Assembly (NCBI GenBank): GCA_963575745.1
Contig: CAUYUJ010016059.1
Location: 2,795,790-2,859,789 of the forward strand
Source of the DNA: Prorocentrum cordatum
Taxonomy: Eukaryota > Sar > Dinophyceae > Prorocentrales > Prorocentraceae
Length of the DNA: 64,000 bases
Reading direction: 5' to 3'
A model generated the notes under the pieces. The model ran no database searches. It worked only from the letters and a program-made list of their open reading frames with translations, and was not told where the DNA came from. The translations under genes and the position numbers were made by a program. How positions within the stretch are numbered: position 1 is the stretch's first letter; each line of letters opens with the position of its first letter. Shown here piece by piece: positions 1 to 11,399 of the stretch.

Positions 1-600
1 GTGGCGAACGGGTCCAGACCGCTGGGGGCACACGTTGTGGGGGTCTGGTGGCCCAGCCCCTTCCAGGAATGTGCGGCTTCGCCGGTTTAAATCCGCGACG
101 CATCGCCGCTTCTTCCAGGTCGGCGTGCCCCCCCAGGAGCTTGTCCCCCTGGCCGTCCCCCCTGCACAGGGAGGCCGTGGAGGAGGGCGGGCAGGCCCCA
201 GAGGGCGCCCCGACTTTCGCCCAGGTCGCCGTCGGCCCCGGCCGCCGCCGCCCTCCACGGGTGGGGGGTGGCGAGGACGACGAGGGCGACGAGGAGCGGG
301 GGGTCGCGAGGGCGACGAGGAGGAAAGGGCGAGGCGGAACGAGGGGGAACGCGGACGACGAGGAGGACGCGCGCGCGCGCGCCAGGCGTCCTCGGACTCG
401 ATCCAGGCGCCCGGCGCGGGACGCGACGCGACGCGGCGGCTCGGGGGTCCTACGCGCCTCCTGCGTGCTTCGCCGTGGAGCAGTTTGTGGGTTCCCCGAG
501 GGGCCGCGGGCCCTGCAGGTCTCCCGCCGCCCTCGGGCTTGGACGGGGACTTTCGGGGCCGCCGGAGAACGACTCGCGGCGAGAGTCCGCGCCGGGACTC
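1..600. other. GC-rich DNA without a recognisable gene
   Basis: No open frame here has a recognisable domain, and all three forward frames and the reverse frames stay open merely because the sequence is GC-rich and low in complexity. Around 40-110 the text (a GTCTGGTGGCCCAG stretch, then GTGCGGCTTCGCC) resembles part of the dispersed repeat R1 seen at 19325-19455 and 63630-63765. Confidence 0.5.
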
Positions 601-604
601 CCCA

Positions 605-616
605 GAGGACGACGAG

Positions 617-691
<75 letters not shown>

Positions 692-702
692 ATGGACGAC
701 GA

Positions 703-735
<33 letters not shown>

Positions 736-758
736 AGACGACGACGACGACGGCGACG

Positions 759-799
<41 letters not shown>

Positions 800-810
800 A
801 TGGACGACGA

Positions 811-843
<33 letters not shown>

Positions 844-900
844 AGACGACGACGACGACGGCGACGGCGACGACGACGGCGACGACGACGACGAAGACGA

Positions 901-935
<35 letters not shown>

Positions 936-940
936 AGGAG
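605..940. repeat. (GAC)n trinucleotide array with a 108-bp higher-order duplication
   Basis: An almost pure GAC/GGC array. A block containing the only ATGG interruption occurs twice, at 691 and at 799, so a 108-bp segment was duplicated inside the array. The long frames read as poly-Asp, poly-Thr or poly-Arg and are not believable proteins. Confidence 0.95.
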
Positions 941-1204
941 AAGGGCGAGGAGGAGACCGCGCCGAGAAGAGGGCCACCTCGCGCCCACCCGTGGTCACGG
1001 ACCCGCTTCCCGCGGGACCCCGCTCTGCGCTTTGCGATCCCTCTCTCTCTCTCTCTCGCTCTCGTTCCCCTCCCTTTCTGCCCCCCTCCACTCCTCCCCC
1101 CTATCCGCTCCTCCCTTCTCCGCACCTCTCTCGTCGGCGCCACTCTGCTGCGGTTTCGCGCCTGTCTCCCTTTTTCTTAACCTCGTTGATGGGGTCGGAG
1201 GAGA

Positions 1205-1350
1205 TGGGGCTGGAGTATCGCGCTGCATCGCCGATGCATTTGCGATGCGGCTAGATAAGGAGCCCGATGTTCTCAACGCTGGCGTCGCCGATGCACCGCA
1301 GACGTCGCCGATGCATCGCCGATGCATCGGCGATGCGTCGCGATCTTCCG
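1205..1350. repeat. Cluster of CGCCGATGCA palindromic words
   Basis: The word GTCGCCGATGCA recurs, and the run at about 1308-1340 alternates CGCCGATGCAT with CATCGGCGATGC, making a short self-complementary block. Similar GGCGATGTA/CGCCG words occur in the R1 repeat copies at 19.4 kb and 22.6 kb. Confidence 0.6.
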
Positions 1351-1379
1351 ACCCCATCTTTTTGGACCCCATGTAGGAG

Positions 1380-2030
1380 GCCTCTACACCCTCCCTCTCT
1401 CTCTCCACAGCCGCCGCCCGCAGCTACCTATGCCGCGCCGCACCCCCGCCCGAGTTCTCGAAACTCGCGGTGGTGGACGTCGAGATACAGGCGTTCGGCG
1501 CGCGGGGGGCGCTGAGAACGGCGGGAGAAGCGGGAAGACGAGAGAAGGGAGGAATGGATGGAGGAGGAGGACGAGGAGGACCAGGGCAAACCCAAGACGC
1601 ATTAACGACTCTGCCGACCCCGAAGTCCCCTGCTCATCAGTCCCTACACTTGGCGTCGCTCGGGCGTGTGCATTTTCCTTCGGCGAGGACCATCGAGGAG
1701 CATCCTGGATCACCGGGCAAACAAAAATCACCCACGAAACCGAAACATGCTCGGGGCATGGATGTCGGAGTGATGGCAGCGGAGGAGCAGAGGGGGAGGA
1801 GGGTGAGGAGAAGGAGGAGGAGGAGGAGGAGGAGGAGGAGGAGGAGAAGGCATTTCGGGAGCCTCTGGGGCCACTCTTGGGGACTCCTGGGAGGAGGGAC
1901 GAGGGACCTCGGCATGCCCCCCCGCCCCCTCGAGGTGCCAGCGCTCTGTGGGCCTGCCCCCTCCGGCGAGAGCCCCTGTCCTGAGACGGAAGTGCCCTGG
2001 CCAGTGCGTGCAACGGCGGGATTGTGCAGC
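1380..2030. other. No gene seen; GGA-rich low-complexity DNA
   Basis: CT and GGA tracts (for example 1800-1850) dominate. Open frames cross this stretch in several phases on both strands, with no domain or sustained amino-acid pattern. Confidence 0.5.
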
Positions 2031-2039
2031 TGAACGAGG

Positions 2040-2307
2040 TGTCCTTCCTCCTCCTCCTCCTCCTCCTCCTCCTCCTCCTCCTCCTCCTCCTCCCGCCTTC
2101 CTCCTCCGTCCTCCTCTTCGTCCTCCTCCTCCTCCTCGTCCTCCTCCTCGTCCTCCGCCTTCTCCTCCTCCTCCTCCTCCTCCTCCTCCTCCTCCTCTTC
2201 GTCCTCCTCTTCGTCATCCTCAACGTCGTGTTTCTCCTGTTCCTCCTCCTCCTCCTCCTCCTCACCCCCTCCAACTTCTGGTGGTGGTGGTGGAAAACAG
2301 GCCCATC
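2040..2307. repeat. (CTC)n microsatellite ending in one arm of a hairpin element
   Basis: A CTC/CTT array ends at about 2266 in CCCTCCAACTT-TGGTGGTGGTGGTGGAAAACA-GCCCATC. That is the same arm, with two or three changes, that closes the complete hairpin element at 59626-59750. The matching left arm is absent here, so this looks like a half copy. Confidence 0.75.
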
Positions 2308-2542
2308 ATCCGGTTGGGGCCGCCCATGCCTCTGGCCAACCCCAGCGCACGAGCTCGCACTTGTCCTTGCGAGCGTCCGGGAGATCCCGCTCGAGCGAGG
2401 GCCCCAGTCCGAGGAGGAGCCGCCCTCCGTCCGTGCAGCCGCACCGTGTGCGGATTCGAGGAAAGCTCAAGCGAAAGCCCCGCTTTGCAGAGGAGCCGCC
2501 CGCACGTCTGTGCCGCTGTGCGACTGCTGCATCGGAGGGCAT

Positions 2543-2595
2543 CAACTATACACCAACACCGATCCTGGCCCAGGATCGGTGTTGGTGTATAGTTG
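2543..2595. repeat. Perfect 26-bp palindrome with 1-nt centre
   Basis: Left arm 2543-2568 and right arm 2570-2595 are exact reverse complements, separated by a single C at 2569. The arm contains ACACCAACACC, which is also at the ends of the repeat copies at 32354-32526 and 63217-63390. Confidence 0.95.
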
Positions 2596-2955
2596 GTGCC
2601 TTCCTACTGCAGGCCAGCCCTTTCACGACACGGCTGCGTCGTCTCACGTGAAAGCCCCATTGTCAGTGGGAGCCACCCCCTGTCCCTGCAGCTGTCGCAA
2701 GCCTTTTCGCGGCTGCGATCGGCGCTGATGCGAGAGCCCCATTTTGAACACCACCGTCTTCCATTCATTGATCCTTTGCATGCTTCTAAGACGAATGCCT
2801 GCGCTGCTAAGGAGGGATCCCTATTTTGACACCGACACCCACCATCAATCGAAATCCTGGAGCGCTCAAGCTTAAACATACTAGTGACGTGGCAGTCCCA
2901 GGCGAAACGCATGGCCCGCCCTGCTGACACGTCGGGGGGTGCGACACGGAGGAGT

Positions 2956-3250
2956 TAACCCCAGGAAGCATTTAAGAACCCCCCCCCCCCCCTTCCGGCA
3001 AATCGATAACCCTTCCGCACCCTGGAAGCGTTACCTGGCACCAGGAGCCCTCCTCCTCCTCCTCATCCTCCTCCTCCTCCTCTCCTCCACCCACGAACTT
3101 CGATTGTAGCCCAGGGGCCAGGCCTCCGCGAATTTGTTGTGTGTCCGGGTGCTAAACCTATCGTGCGGTTATTTCGGCCCCTCGGAATATCGAATAAACA
3201 TGCGGTGCTAAGATATCGCCGGGGGGGTTCTTAAATGCTTCCTGGGGTTA
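2956..3250. mobile_element. MITE-like element, 295 bp, 30-bp perfect terminal inverted repeats
   Basis: 2956-2985 (TAACCCCAGGAAGCATTTAA, then GAACCCCCCC) is the exact reverse complement of 3221-3250. The interior has a CTC tract (about 3048-3085) and no coding capacity. No clear target-site duplication was found. This is the expected form of a non-autonomous DNA transposon; the superfamily is not identifiable. Confidence 0.8.
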
Positions 3251-3679
3251 GTGGTAATAAACAGTGCTGGATGGGGCAGACATGAGGAAGAAGGAGGGAG
3301 GAGGAGTGTGCGCGGTGTTCTGACTACATGGGACGCGGCCCCCTCGCCGCCGTGGGGCTCCGAGCCTAGCCCTCGTGAGGCTCCTCAGGAAAGTCTAAGT
3401 CATCACTCTGGCCCCCTGGGAAATTTCGGGGCCGAGGATTTCGAGATGTCACGTTTAGGTGCGGTTTGAACGCGGTTCGGCCGCGAACGGGTGCAAGAGG
3501 AGGAGGAGGAGGACTAGGAGGATGACTGATAAGGGGAAGAAGAGGTCTGGACCGATGCTCAATGTTGCCCAAGTTTGGGAGCGTGGCCGCGCGATGCGGC
3601 ATCTGCGATCCGCGCGAAGGTGCGGTCTCTCGAGATGGCAACGGGCTGTGTCTCAATCCGCCAGTTCATGTCTCTCTCG

Positions 3680-4703
3680 TTGCTTCCAAGGCCATAATCA
3701 TTATAATTGTCATCATCATCAACACCAGCACGACCGCCGTTACCACTACCACGGTCGCGGTCGCTGTACGCGGTGCAATATATGTGGGGCAACCAACTGT
3801 AATATATGTGGTGCAGTCTATGTGGTGCAATTAATTTCTGTTCGCAGTGAGTTGTCCACTCCACTGCTCGCGCAAACATCCCACCCACCCACCCGCAACT
3901 TGGTTTGCAAAATCTCTTAAGACCGTGAGGTGGGTACCAAATGGCACTTGTCAACGACAGCGACGCCGACGACGACAGCGACAACGACGACGACGACGCC
4001 GACGACAACGACTACGACGACACCGACGACGTCTCCAACGACTTCGACGACGCCGACAACGACGACGTCGACAACGACGACACCGACGACGACGACGACG
4101 CCGACGCCGACGCCGACGACGACGATGACAACGACGACGACGATGACGACGCCGACGTCGACGACAACGACAACACCGACGACGACGACGACGACGTCAA
4201 CGACGCCGACGACGACGACGACGACGACGACAACGATGGCGGCGACGACGACGACGTCGACGTCGACGACGACGAAGACGACGCCGACGCCGACGCCGAC
4301 GACGACGAAGACGACGACGACGTCGCGAACGAAGACGACGACGAGGGAGGAGGGAGGACGACGACGGCGACAACGACGACAACGACGAGGGAGGAGGGAG
4401 AACGGCGACGACGCGAACGACGAAAAAGGAGGAAGGACGGCGACGCCGACGACGACAACGACGAGGGAGGAGGGAAGACGACGACGACAACGACGACGAC
4501 GACGACGGCGGAGAAATAGGAGGGACGACGACGAGATGCCGACGACGGACGACGACGACGACGACGAGGGAGGAGGAGGAAGGACGACCATGGCGACAAC
4601 GACGACGGAAACGACCACGACGCCAAAGAGGACGACGAAGACGAACACGAGGAAAGACAGAGGACCACGTAGGCGACGACGACGACGACGCGGGAGGAGG
4701 GAG

Positions 4704-4737
<34 letters not shown>

Positions 4738-5240
4738 CAAGAGCGCGCGCGCACGCTTTTGTTGAAAAGCCGTGTTGCGAAACCTTGTGTTTTTGTAGGT
4801 TTCTTGAACGCAAGATGTTGACATCCTTCCGAAACCGTTGGGTTTTGAAGGATTTCGGCATACGCGTGCGACGACGCGCGCGTCTTTACTTCGTCCCTTT
4901 TTTTGCAGAGGATTCTCGCGACGGCACACGCGAAAGGGCGTTCGACAGATTTCGACATGTGCGCGCGCGACGCCCGTTTGGTAGCATTTTGTGAGCATCT
5001 TGTAAACCCATGATTTTCCACAGATTTCGCAAGAGCTCGCGCGCAAGCTTTTGTAGCAAATCAGTGTTGCGACACCATGTGTGTTTGTATGTTGTTTGGG
5101 AACTCGATTGCGAAATCCTTCCGGCACCGAAGGTTTTTGAAGGATTTTGGCATGCGCGCGCGACGACGCGCGCGTGTGCATTTCGTCCCGTTTTTTTGTG
5201 CCAGGGTTTTGCGAAAAAAGTGTTATGTTTGAGCAAACGT
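3680..5240 (-). repeat. Composite dispersed repeat, inverted copy (R6 - GAC core - R5)
   Basis: 3700-3925 is the reverse complement of sequence at 28669-28750 and 29990-30090: the GTGAGTTG...CCACTGCTCGCGCAA...CCCACCCACCC block. 3955-4740 is a GAC/AAC microsatellite. 4745-5240 holds tandem units of roughly 290 bp with the words GCGCGCGTCGTCGCGCGCGCATGCC and GAGTGTCCCGAAACATA in inverted sense. The same order, reversed, occurs at 27470-28750 and 28915-30070, so all three are copies of one composite element whose trinucleotide core varies in length. Confidence 0.7.
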
Positions 5241-5252
5241 GTCACCGCACAG

Positions 5253-5253
5253 T

Positions 5254-5347
<94 letters not shown>
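5253..5347. repeat. T21-A74 homopolymer junction
   Basis: Twenty-one T are followed directly by seventy-four A. This could be the poly(A) end of a retrocopy next to another, or an assembly or sequencing artefact at a homopolymer. Confidence 0.9.
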
Positions 5348-5349
<2 letters not shown>

Positions 5350-6480
5350 AACTTCAGGGGGGGGAACCTGGCCCCCCCGGGATGATGTAGATTCATATTT
5401 AGGATGGACATATGGTCAGAATCAGATATGATTTACTTACCCCAAAGGGGGACCGATAACGCCGGGGGGGTACAGCTTATTCTCTTTCAAGGGAAATTTA
5501 TCTGGAGCCACGAGCGCTGGTGCAACGTGTGGTGCAACCACTGCGATGCGACCTACAATGTTACAGTCGATGTTTCGGTGTAGTCTTCCGCGGTGCTACC
5601 TATACGGTGCAACCTGTGGATCGATATGGTGCCATCCACGTGGTGAGATATTCCGCCGCGTAGCTGTTTTAGACCCCAGCGCAGCCAGCGCAACCTAGCA
5701 GCGGCCCCATTGCACGCAACTCGCGAGGTGGAGCATGTAGGGAAAGATGAGGAGAAGGATGAGGAGGAGGACGGGGGAGAGGAAGTACTATGATCCTCCG
5801 ATTCCCCCCCCCTTTCATACACCTTGTCTCCTCCTCCCCCCCGCCTCTGGCCCGCTGCCCCCTGGCGGCGCTCGACCGCCCTGCCCGGCTCCCTGGCCAT
5901 GGCGCAACCCTACCCGACTCCCACCGCCCTATTTGTGCCCGACGCCCAACCCAGCGCCGTAGTGAGGGCGCAGCTGCTGAGGCCGCAACAAGGTGTCCCC
6001 TCTCCCCCTCGCCCCTTCTCACCTCCCTTCACCTCGCCATCCTTCCCCTCATTCCTTCATGTCATCCTTCGCCCCTCCTCGCCCCCTCATCGGATCACAC
6101 TCTTCCTCGCACGTGCACTACCAAACCCGCCCGTCAATCGGTGAATGCGACGCGGGAAAGAGGGGGCGGGGAAAGTGGAGGGAGAGCAAGTTCATGCGGA
6201 GTCGGAGAATGGGGCCAGGAGTGTTGTTCTGTTGTACACAACTGGTTCGTTTGCGTGCCCGTACGTCCATCGTGTCACATTTCGAAGCAGTGCGACCGAA
6301 TGTGCGTACGTTGCATTGGCCAATTTGTGTCGTTCTCCTCTGAAGCTGCTGCGATCAACATTTCAGTTTCACCTGGTCAACATTTCTAACTCGTTTCATG
6401 TGTGTAAATATGCAGGGCTCGCGGTAGATCGAATGGGGCGAATTAAACGACGCGCCTTACCATCGCGCCCCATACACGTG
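5350..6480. other. No gene seen; degenerate GTGCAACC-type repeats
   Basis: Between 5515 and 5660 the words GTGCAAC and GTGGTGCAACC recur. Similar GCGCAACCTAT words recur at 19890-20010. No domain or plausible splice-defined exon was recognised. Confidence 0.45.
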
Positions 6481-6486
6481 AGGAAG

Positions 6487-6712
6487 TGAAGATTACCACC
6501 ATCATCATCACCATCATCATCAGCATCATCAGCACCATCAGCATCATCAACATCACCCCCATCACCATCATGATCAGCAGCATTATCACCACCATCAGCA
6601 TCAGCATCATCATTATCATCCGCATCAGCACCATCAACAACAGCCTCCTCATCACCATCATCATCATCGTCATCGTCATCACCATCATCATCACATCATA
6701 TCTTCACATGAG
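6487..6712. repeat. (CAT/CAC)n microsatellite
   Basis: A run of CATCATCAC/CAGCATCAT triplets. The apparent Ile/Ser/Thr and Met-rich open frames here are microsatellite translations. Confidence 0.95.
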
Positions 6713-6889
6713 GATGGCGCTGGTGGGGATTGCTACCGAAATTCATGTTCGCTCGCTACCGGATTCCGTTTTGCCGTTGCCGGAATTTGCCGCTCGGTCG
6801 TTACCGAATTTCGTCCAGTTCCCGCAAAGGGGCGAATTCCAGCAACGAAGGGAACCTTCGCGACAGGAGGAAAATCGGTCGCGACGCTT

Positions 6890-8170
6890 GGAATTCAGGT
6901 GGAGCAGAAAACGCCACCGACAATTCCCGGTCTCGGATGCTCTGGGGGCGCGCGACCCGGTGGGGGGGGGGAATTTGGCGGGCGCGGAGCGAGAGAGTTT
7001 CGGAGTTCATGCAAAGCGGGCCAGCACCACTTCAATTCTTCCGGCGGGCGCGCGGCGCCCGGGGGGCGTCGCGCTGATTCCGAGAGATCTCGCGGAATCT
7101 TTCGGCGCGGAATCCCATGGAACCTGCGCTGGGCCCCCCCGCGGCGCCCAAGGGATTTCGCTGCTTCTCCCCGAGAGATGCTCGGAACCTGCGGCATGCC
7201 AATGAATTGCGCAAGGGGGTCAAACGAAACCCTCGGAATCCCGCGGGCCCCCCGCGGCGGGCGCGCGGAATCCACGGGATCCCTTCTAGGGGGCCATACA
7301 GGGTCCGCGGGTTCTCGCGGAGCCTGTCCGACCGTCGCACGGAATCCTTGGAGCCCCGCAAATCTTCGTTATAGGGCCGCGAGGAATCCGCGGGGCCCCG
7401 CGGAACCCCGCCGACGGTTGCGCGGGGCCAGCGGAATCTCGCGGAATGCGCGTCGGCCCCCGCCCGTGGAACCCAAAACACTTCATGGGTTCAGTCGGAC
7501 GGACGCATTGGTTCCGGTGACTATAGGGGATGTGGCGCTATGGAACCGCGCGGAATCACGCTGATTTTTTTTCCCGTGGATGCTCGAAATCTGCGGGGCC
7601 CTAACACGCGTTTGCAGAGGCTTCTAGGGGGCCGCGCAGAATCGGCGGTTTCTCGCGGCATCTTGCAGACGCGCGCGCGGAACCTGCGGGGCCCGCGCAA
7701 TGCGCGTTCCCCCCCGGCCCCCCCCGCGAAAGTAGCTGAATGTCGTGGATTCCGTCTGGCTGGCGCGTTGCACGCAGAAGTTGCGCCATGGCGCGCAGAA
7801 TCCCGCGGCGCCTGTCCGGCAGATGCACGGGCCCGCCAAATGTCGCGGAACCCCTCGTACGCAGCCCCGCCGCATCCGCGGAACCAGTCTGACGGGCGCG
7901 CTGAATGCGCAGATTCTTTCGGCTGCTCAGCCGGGGAATCGCGCAGAATCTCACGGAATCCATCCGACGGGGGCGCGCATTCCACGAAACTCAATGAAAT
8001 CGGCTCTGGGGGATCAGACAGACTCCGCGGAACCTTGCGGAATGATTCCGACATCCGACGGGCGCGCGGGATCCATGGCACTTTGCGGAATCATTGCTAG
8101 GGGTTTGCACGGAACCAGAGGAACCTCGCATAATCTTTCCGACATTCACGCGGAACCCGTTGAATATGAG
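6890..8170. repeat. Degenerate array of CGCGGAATC words
   Basis: The words CGCGGAATC, GCGCGCGGAATCC and TCCGACGGGCGCGC recur dozens of times at irregular spacing. All frames read as Arg/Gly/Pro-rich strings with the motif R-G-I or E-S repeated, on both strands, which is typical of a decayed GC-rich satellite rather than a gene. Confidence 0.6.
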
Positions 8171-8174
8171 AGGA

Positions 8175-9690
8175 TTTGCGGGGCGTTGGATTTATCATTT
8201 GCGATTCGGATTACACAAGCTTCAAGTGCAAATCCTGGTGGCCCACCATTTTTCCCGACGTAAACAATGTTTCGCGAGACTGGACTCGTTATTTCTGGTA
8301 GAATCCAAATTGCAGGTGGGACATGTGGTTTCCGCCATGGAGGTTTCGAGGGCAACGTTGGTTCCGCTTTCCAGAGGCTTCGTTTATCTCGCGGGCGCGC
8401 GCGGCCTTCGGCATTCACAGCGCAACTTCCAGAACGAACAGTGTTCCAGGCTGCCATGCACGTTCGAATTCGAGCAGCAGAAGTCGAAGTTGCAAGTGGC
8501 TCACGCTTGCGCGACTCTCCCCGCGTCAAGCTTCCCACGGGCGCCGGCCTTGCAAGTATTTTTTTTTCGAAAATTCACAATGCCTGCGAAGCAATTTGTT
8601 CCGCCCGTTAAGTTTTCCAAGTTAGAATTCTAAATGGGCCAAGATTGAGATAGACCGCAGCGTCGAAGTTCAAGTGCAAGTGGCGCCATTGGTTCTCGCC
8701 ATTCAATTTTCGAAGCTGCACTTTCTGGATGGTCGAGTTGTTTTTATGTTGATTCGTAGGTTTCAACAGTTCTGAATGAAACAACATGTTGCCACAGTTC
8801 AGTGTTCGAAGTTTCACGTCGTTTCCGGGGGGGCGGGGGTAGTGACATAAACCAAACGCAAATGCGAAGCGCTCGGTGATCTTCTGTGAGCCCCGATGTT
8901 ACCCGTGTTTTGGCGAGGGCATTCGTTCTCGCAGCTTTGCGATGACGTGCGCTGGCCTGGGCGCGGTTCAGTCGCGGGCGTCGGCGCGGCCGCGCCTGGC
9001 TTGCAAGGGTCCGCTGGCGCGGGCCACGCCAGTTGCGCGCTGGGGCGCGGTCGCGCCCGCTTGGAAAAACCGCGCCGGCCTTGGCGCGGTTATGCCGCGC
9101 GCCTTTTCTGGGCGCACCGCGGCCGCGTACCCCTTCGCGTCGGCGCGGTCCACCCTGCGCGCGCGCGTCGGCGCCCGAATCGGGGCAAGCTTTCCGCGTC
9201 TTCTCCAACTCCCAAAACGGGGCAAACTTTTTTCGACCGTGCGCTCTGAATTTGTTTCTCAAAATTCCGCATCCGGGCAATTTGTTTTCAGACTTGCATC
9301 AATTTTTCCAACCCCCAAATCGGGGTGCATTGCGTTCCAAGTTTACTTCCGAAGTTTCCTTGAACTTCCAAAGCGTTTTTGTTGGTTCAAACTCGTTTCA
9401 TTGTTTCGCATGTGCCTCGGCTTTTTGTTGTGTTCCCCCCCCAACAAAAACAAAAATAGCACTTGCGTCGCACTTCTGGGCGCACCGCATAGACACTTTT
9501 CCCAATGTGTCTTCAAACGTCCGAATCAGGACAAACTTAGCGACATACTTGTCAACCTACCAGAACGGGGCACATTTTTCCCAAAGTTATTTCAAACTGT
9601 TTCCGCGCTTCTTAAACTTCCACAAGGGGTGCGCACCTTTCAAATTTTTATTCTTCAGACTTTCAAATCCAGGCATTTTCAAAACTGTAC
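8175..9690. other. No gene seen; decayed repeats
   Basis: Phrases such as AACTTCCAAAACG, CGGGGCAAACTT and GGGTGCGCAC recur between 9190 and 9660 in a diverged ladder of about 100 bp. No coding signature. Confidence 0.45.
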
Positions 9691-9745
9691 ATATATATAT
9701 ATATGTATATATACATATGTGTGTGTGTGCGCGTGCGTGTGCACT
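9690..9745. repeat. (AT)n-(GT)n microsatellite
   Basis: ATATATAT runs pass into GTGTGTGCGCGTGC. Confidence 0.9.
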
Positions 9746-10069
9746 CCCAAAAATCCAATCCTGGGCAAACTGGGCGTGGCGCCCCTGGGCGCGGCCCTCG
9801 CAAGCGGCCGCGCGCACGGGGCGCGATTGGGCCCAGGGGCCCCAGCTGCGGGCCCCGCATCTGCGGGCGCCCTCTGTCCTCAGGGCGCCGGGGGGGCTGC
9901 GGGCCCGCGGGCGAGGCCGATGGTCGAGGCCCGACCGGCGGCGGGCGTGGTCGGGGGCGGCCGGGGCGCGCGCCGCCGGGGTCGCGCGGCGCTCTTCTTG
10001 CGCGCGCCTCAAGCGACCCAGCGCCCGCGTCGCTGGGGACTCTCCCGCGCGCCGCGCGAGATGGCGTCT

Positions 10070-11365
10070 CCGCGCGAATTCAAGTTGGTCAGAAATCGTT
10101 CGCGCCTCGCGCGAAACAGGAACGCGGGGCCGCGCGTGTCGCAACGAAACATCGCCCTTCGCGATGCGCAGGGCAGGCGCCGGCGAACGCCAGCGACGGT
10201 TCTGCGCCGGGTAGATCTCTCGCGCCCCGCGCGATCTGAGGGCGCAGGGCGCCGCTGCCGCGTTAATCTGTCGCGGCCCCTGCGGGTTGAGGGGGCGGGG
10301 CGCCGCGGCCCCGGGGGGGTCGCTCGCGCGCCCCGCGAGATCGAGAGGAAGGCGGGGCCGCGCATTTCGCGACGAAACATCGCCCTCGACGCCCGAGACA
10401 ACGCGGGCGGTCGCCAGCAGCGACTCTGAGTCAAGGGCAACAAATTCTTTCGCATTCCGCGCGGGGCATGGGCGCGGGGCGTCTCTGCAGATGAAATACG
10501 TCGCGCCCCCCGCGGGCTGGGGGCGCAGGGCGCCGCTGCCGCGGGCAAAATCGCTCGCGCACCGCGCGGGGGAGGGCCGCGGGGCCGCGGATTCCATTGC
10601 GAAACATCGCCATCCTCGACGCGCGGGGGATGCGCCAGCGAATGCCAGCAGCGATTCTAGGTCAAGAGCAACAAACCGATGATAAACTATGTCGCGCCCC
10701 CCGCGGGATGAGGGCGCGGGGCGCCGTTGGCCAAGGCAAATCGCTCGCGCGTCGCGCGGGGAAGGGCCGCGGGGCCGCGCATTCCACGACGAAGCGTCGC
10801 CCCCCTGACGCGCGAGGCAAACGCCAGCGGACGCCAGCGGCGATTCCGAGGCATGAGCAGGAAATCTTTCGCGCTCCGCGCGTAAACAGAGCAGTGGACG
10901 CCATTGCCGGTGAATCTCGTCGCGCCTCCCGCGGTTTGGGAGCGCGGGGCGCCGTTGACCCGGGCAGCATCGCTCGCGCGCCGTGCAAAGGGGAAACGTC
11001 GGGTCGCGCTTTGCGCGGCGAAAACGTCGCCCCCTTCGTCGCGCGGGGGAGGCGCCGGCGAATGCCAGCAGCGGTCCAATGTCGAGGGCAGAAATCCTCC
11101 GCCTGGAGCGCAAGTGAAGGACACGGGGCGCCATTGCTGATGGATTCTGGCGCGCCCCCCGCAGGTTGGGAGCGCGGGGCGCCGTCGCCCTGGAAAGAAC
11201 GGCTCGCGTGCCGCGCGAGAGAGGAACGCAGGGCAGCGCACGTCTCGAAGAGCGTCTCCTTCTCGACGTGCGAGACATGCGCCGGCCGTTGCCAGCGGCA
11301 ATTGCACTCCGCGCGAGTGAAGTGCAGGCGCAGGTCGCCCCCGGCACCTAGCGCGAGGCCCCCCG
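10070..11365. repeat. GC-rich tandem satellite, unit about 189-231 bp, six copies
   Basis: The anchor CGCCAGC(A/G)(G/A)CGATTC occurs at about 10188, 10412, 10643, 10832, 11063 and 11290, giving intervals of 224, 231, 189, 231 and 227 bp. Each unit also has a GGGCGC(A/G)GGGCGCCG block and CGAAACATCGCC or its variant. The long forward and reverse frames (up to 586 codons) are by-products of the repeat. Confidence 0.8.
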
Positions 11366-11399
11366 CAGTTTGATGGCACTTTGCGACGCCCTGGGGCCG

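Noticed and set aside
605-4740. Poly-Asp, poly-Thr and poly-Arg proteins in the GAC arrays
   Set aside because: Direct translations of trinucleotide microsatellites in all frames.
8876-11347. Long frames (517, 393 and 586 codons) on both strands
   Set aside because: They follow the ~225-bp satellite and GC-rich repeats; the sequence repeats with the unit, and both strands are open.
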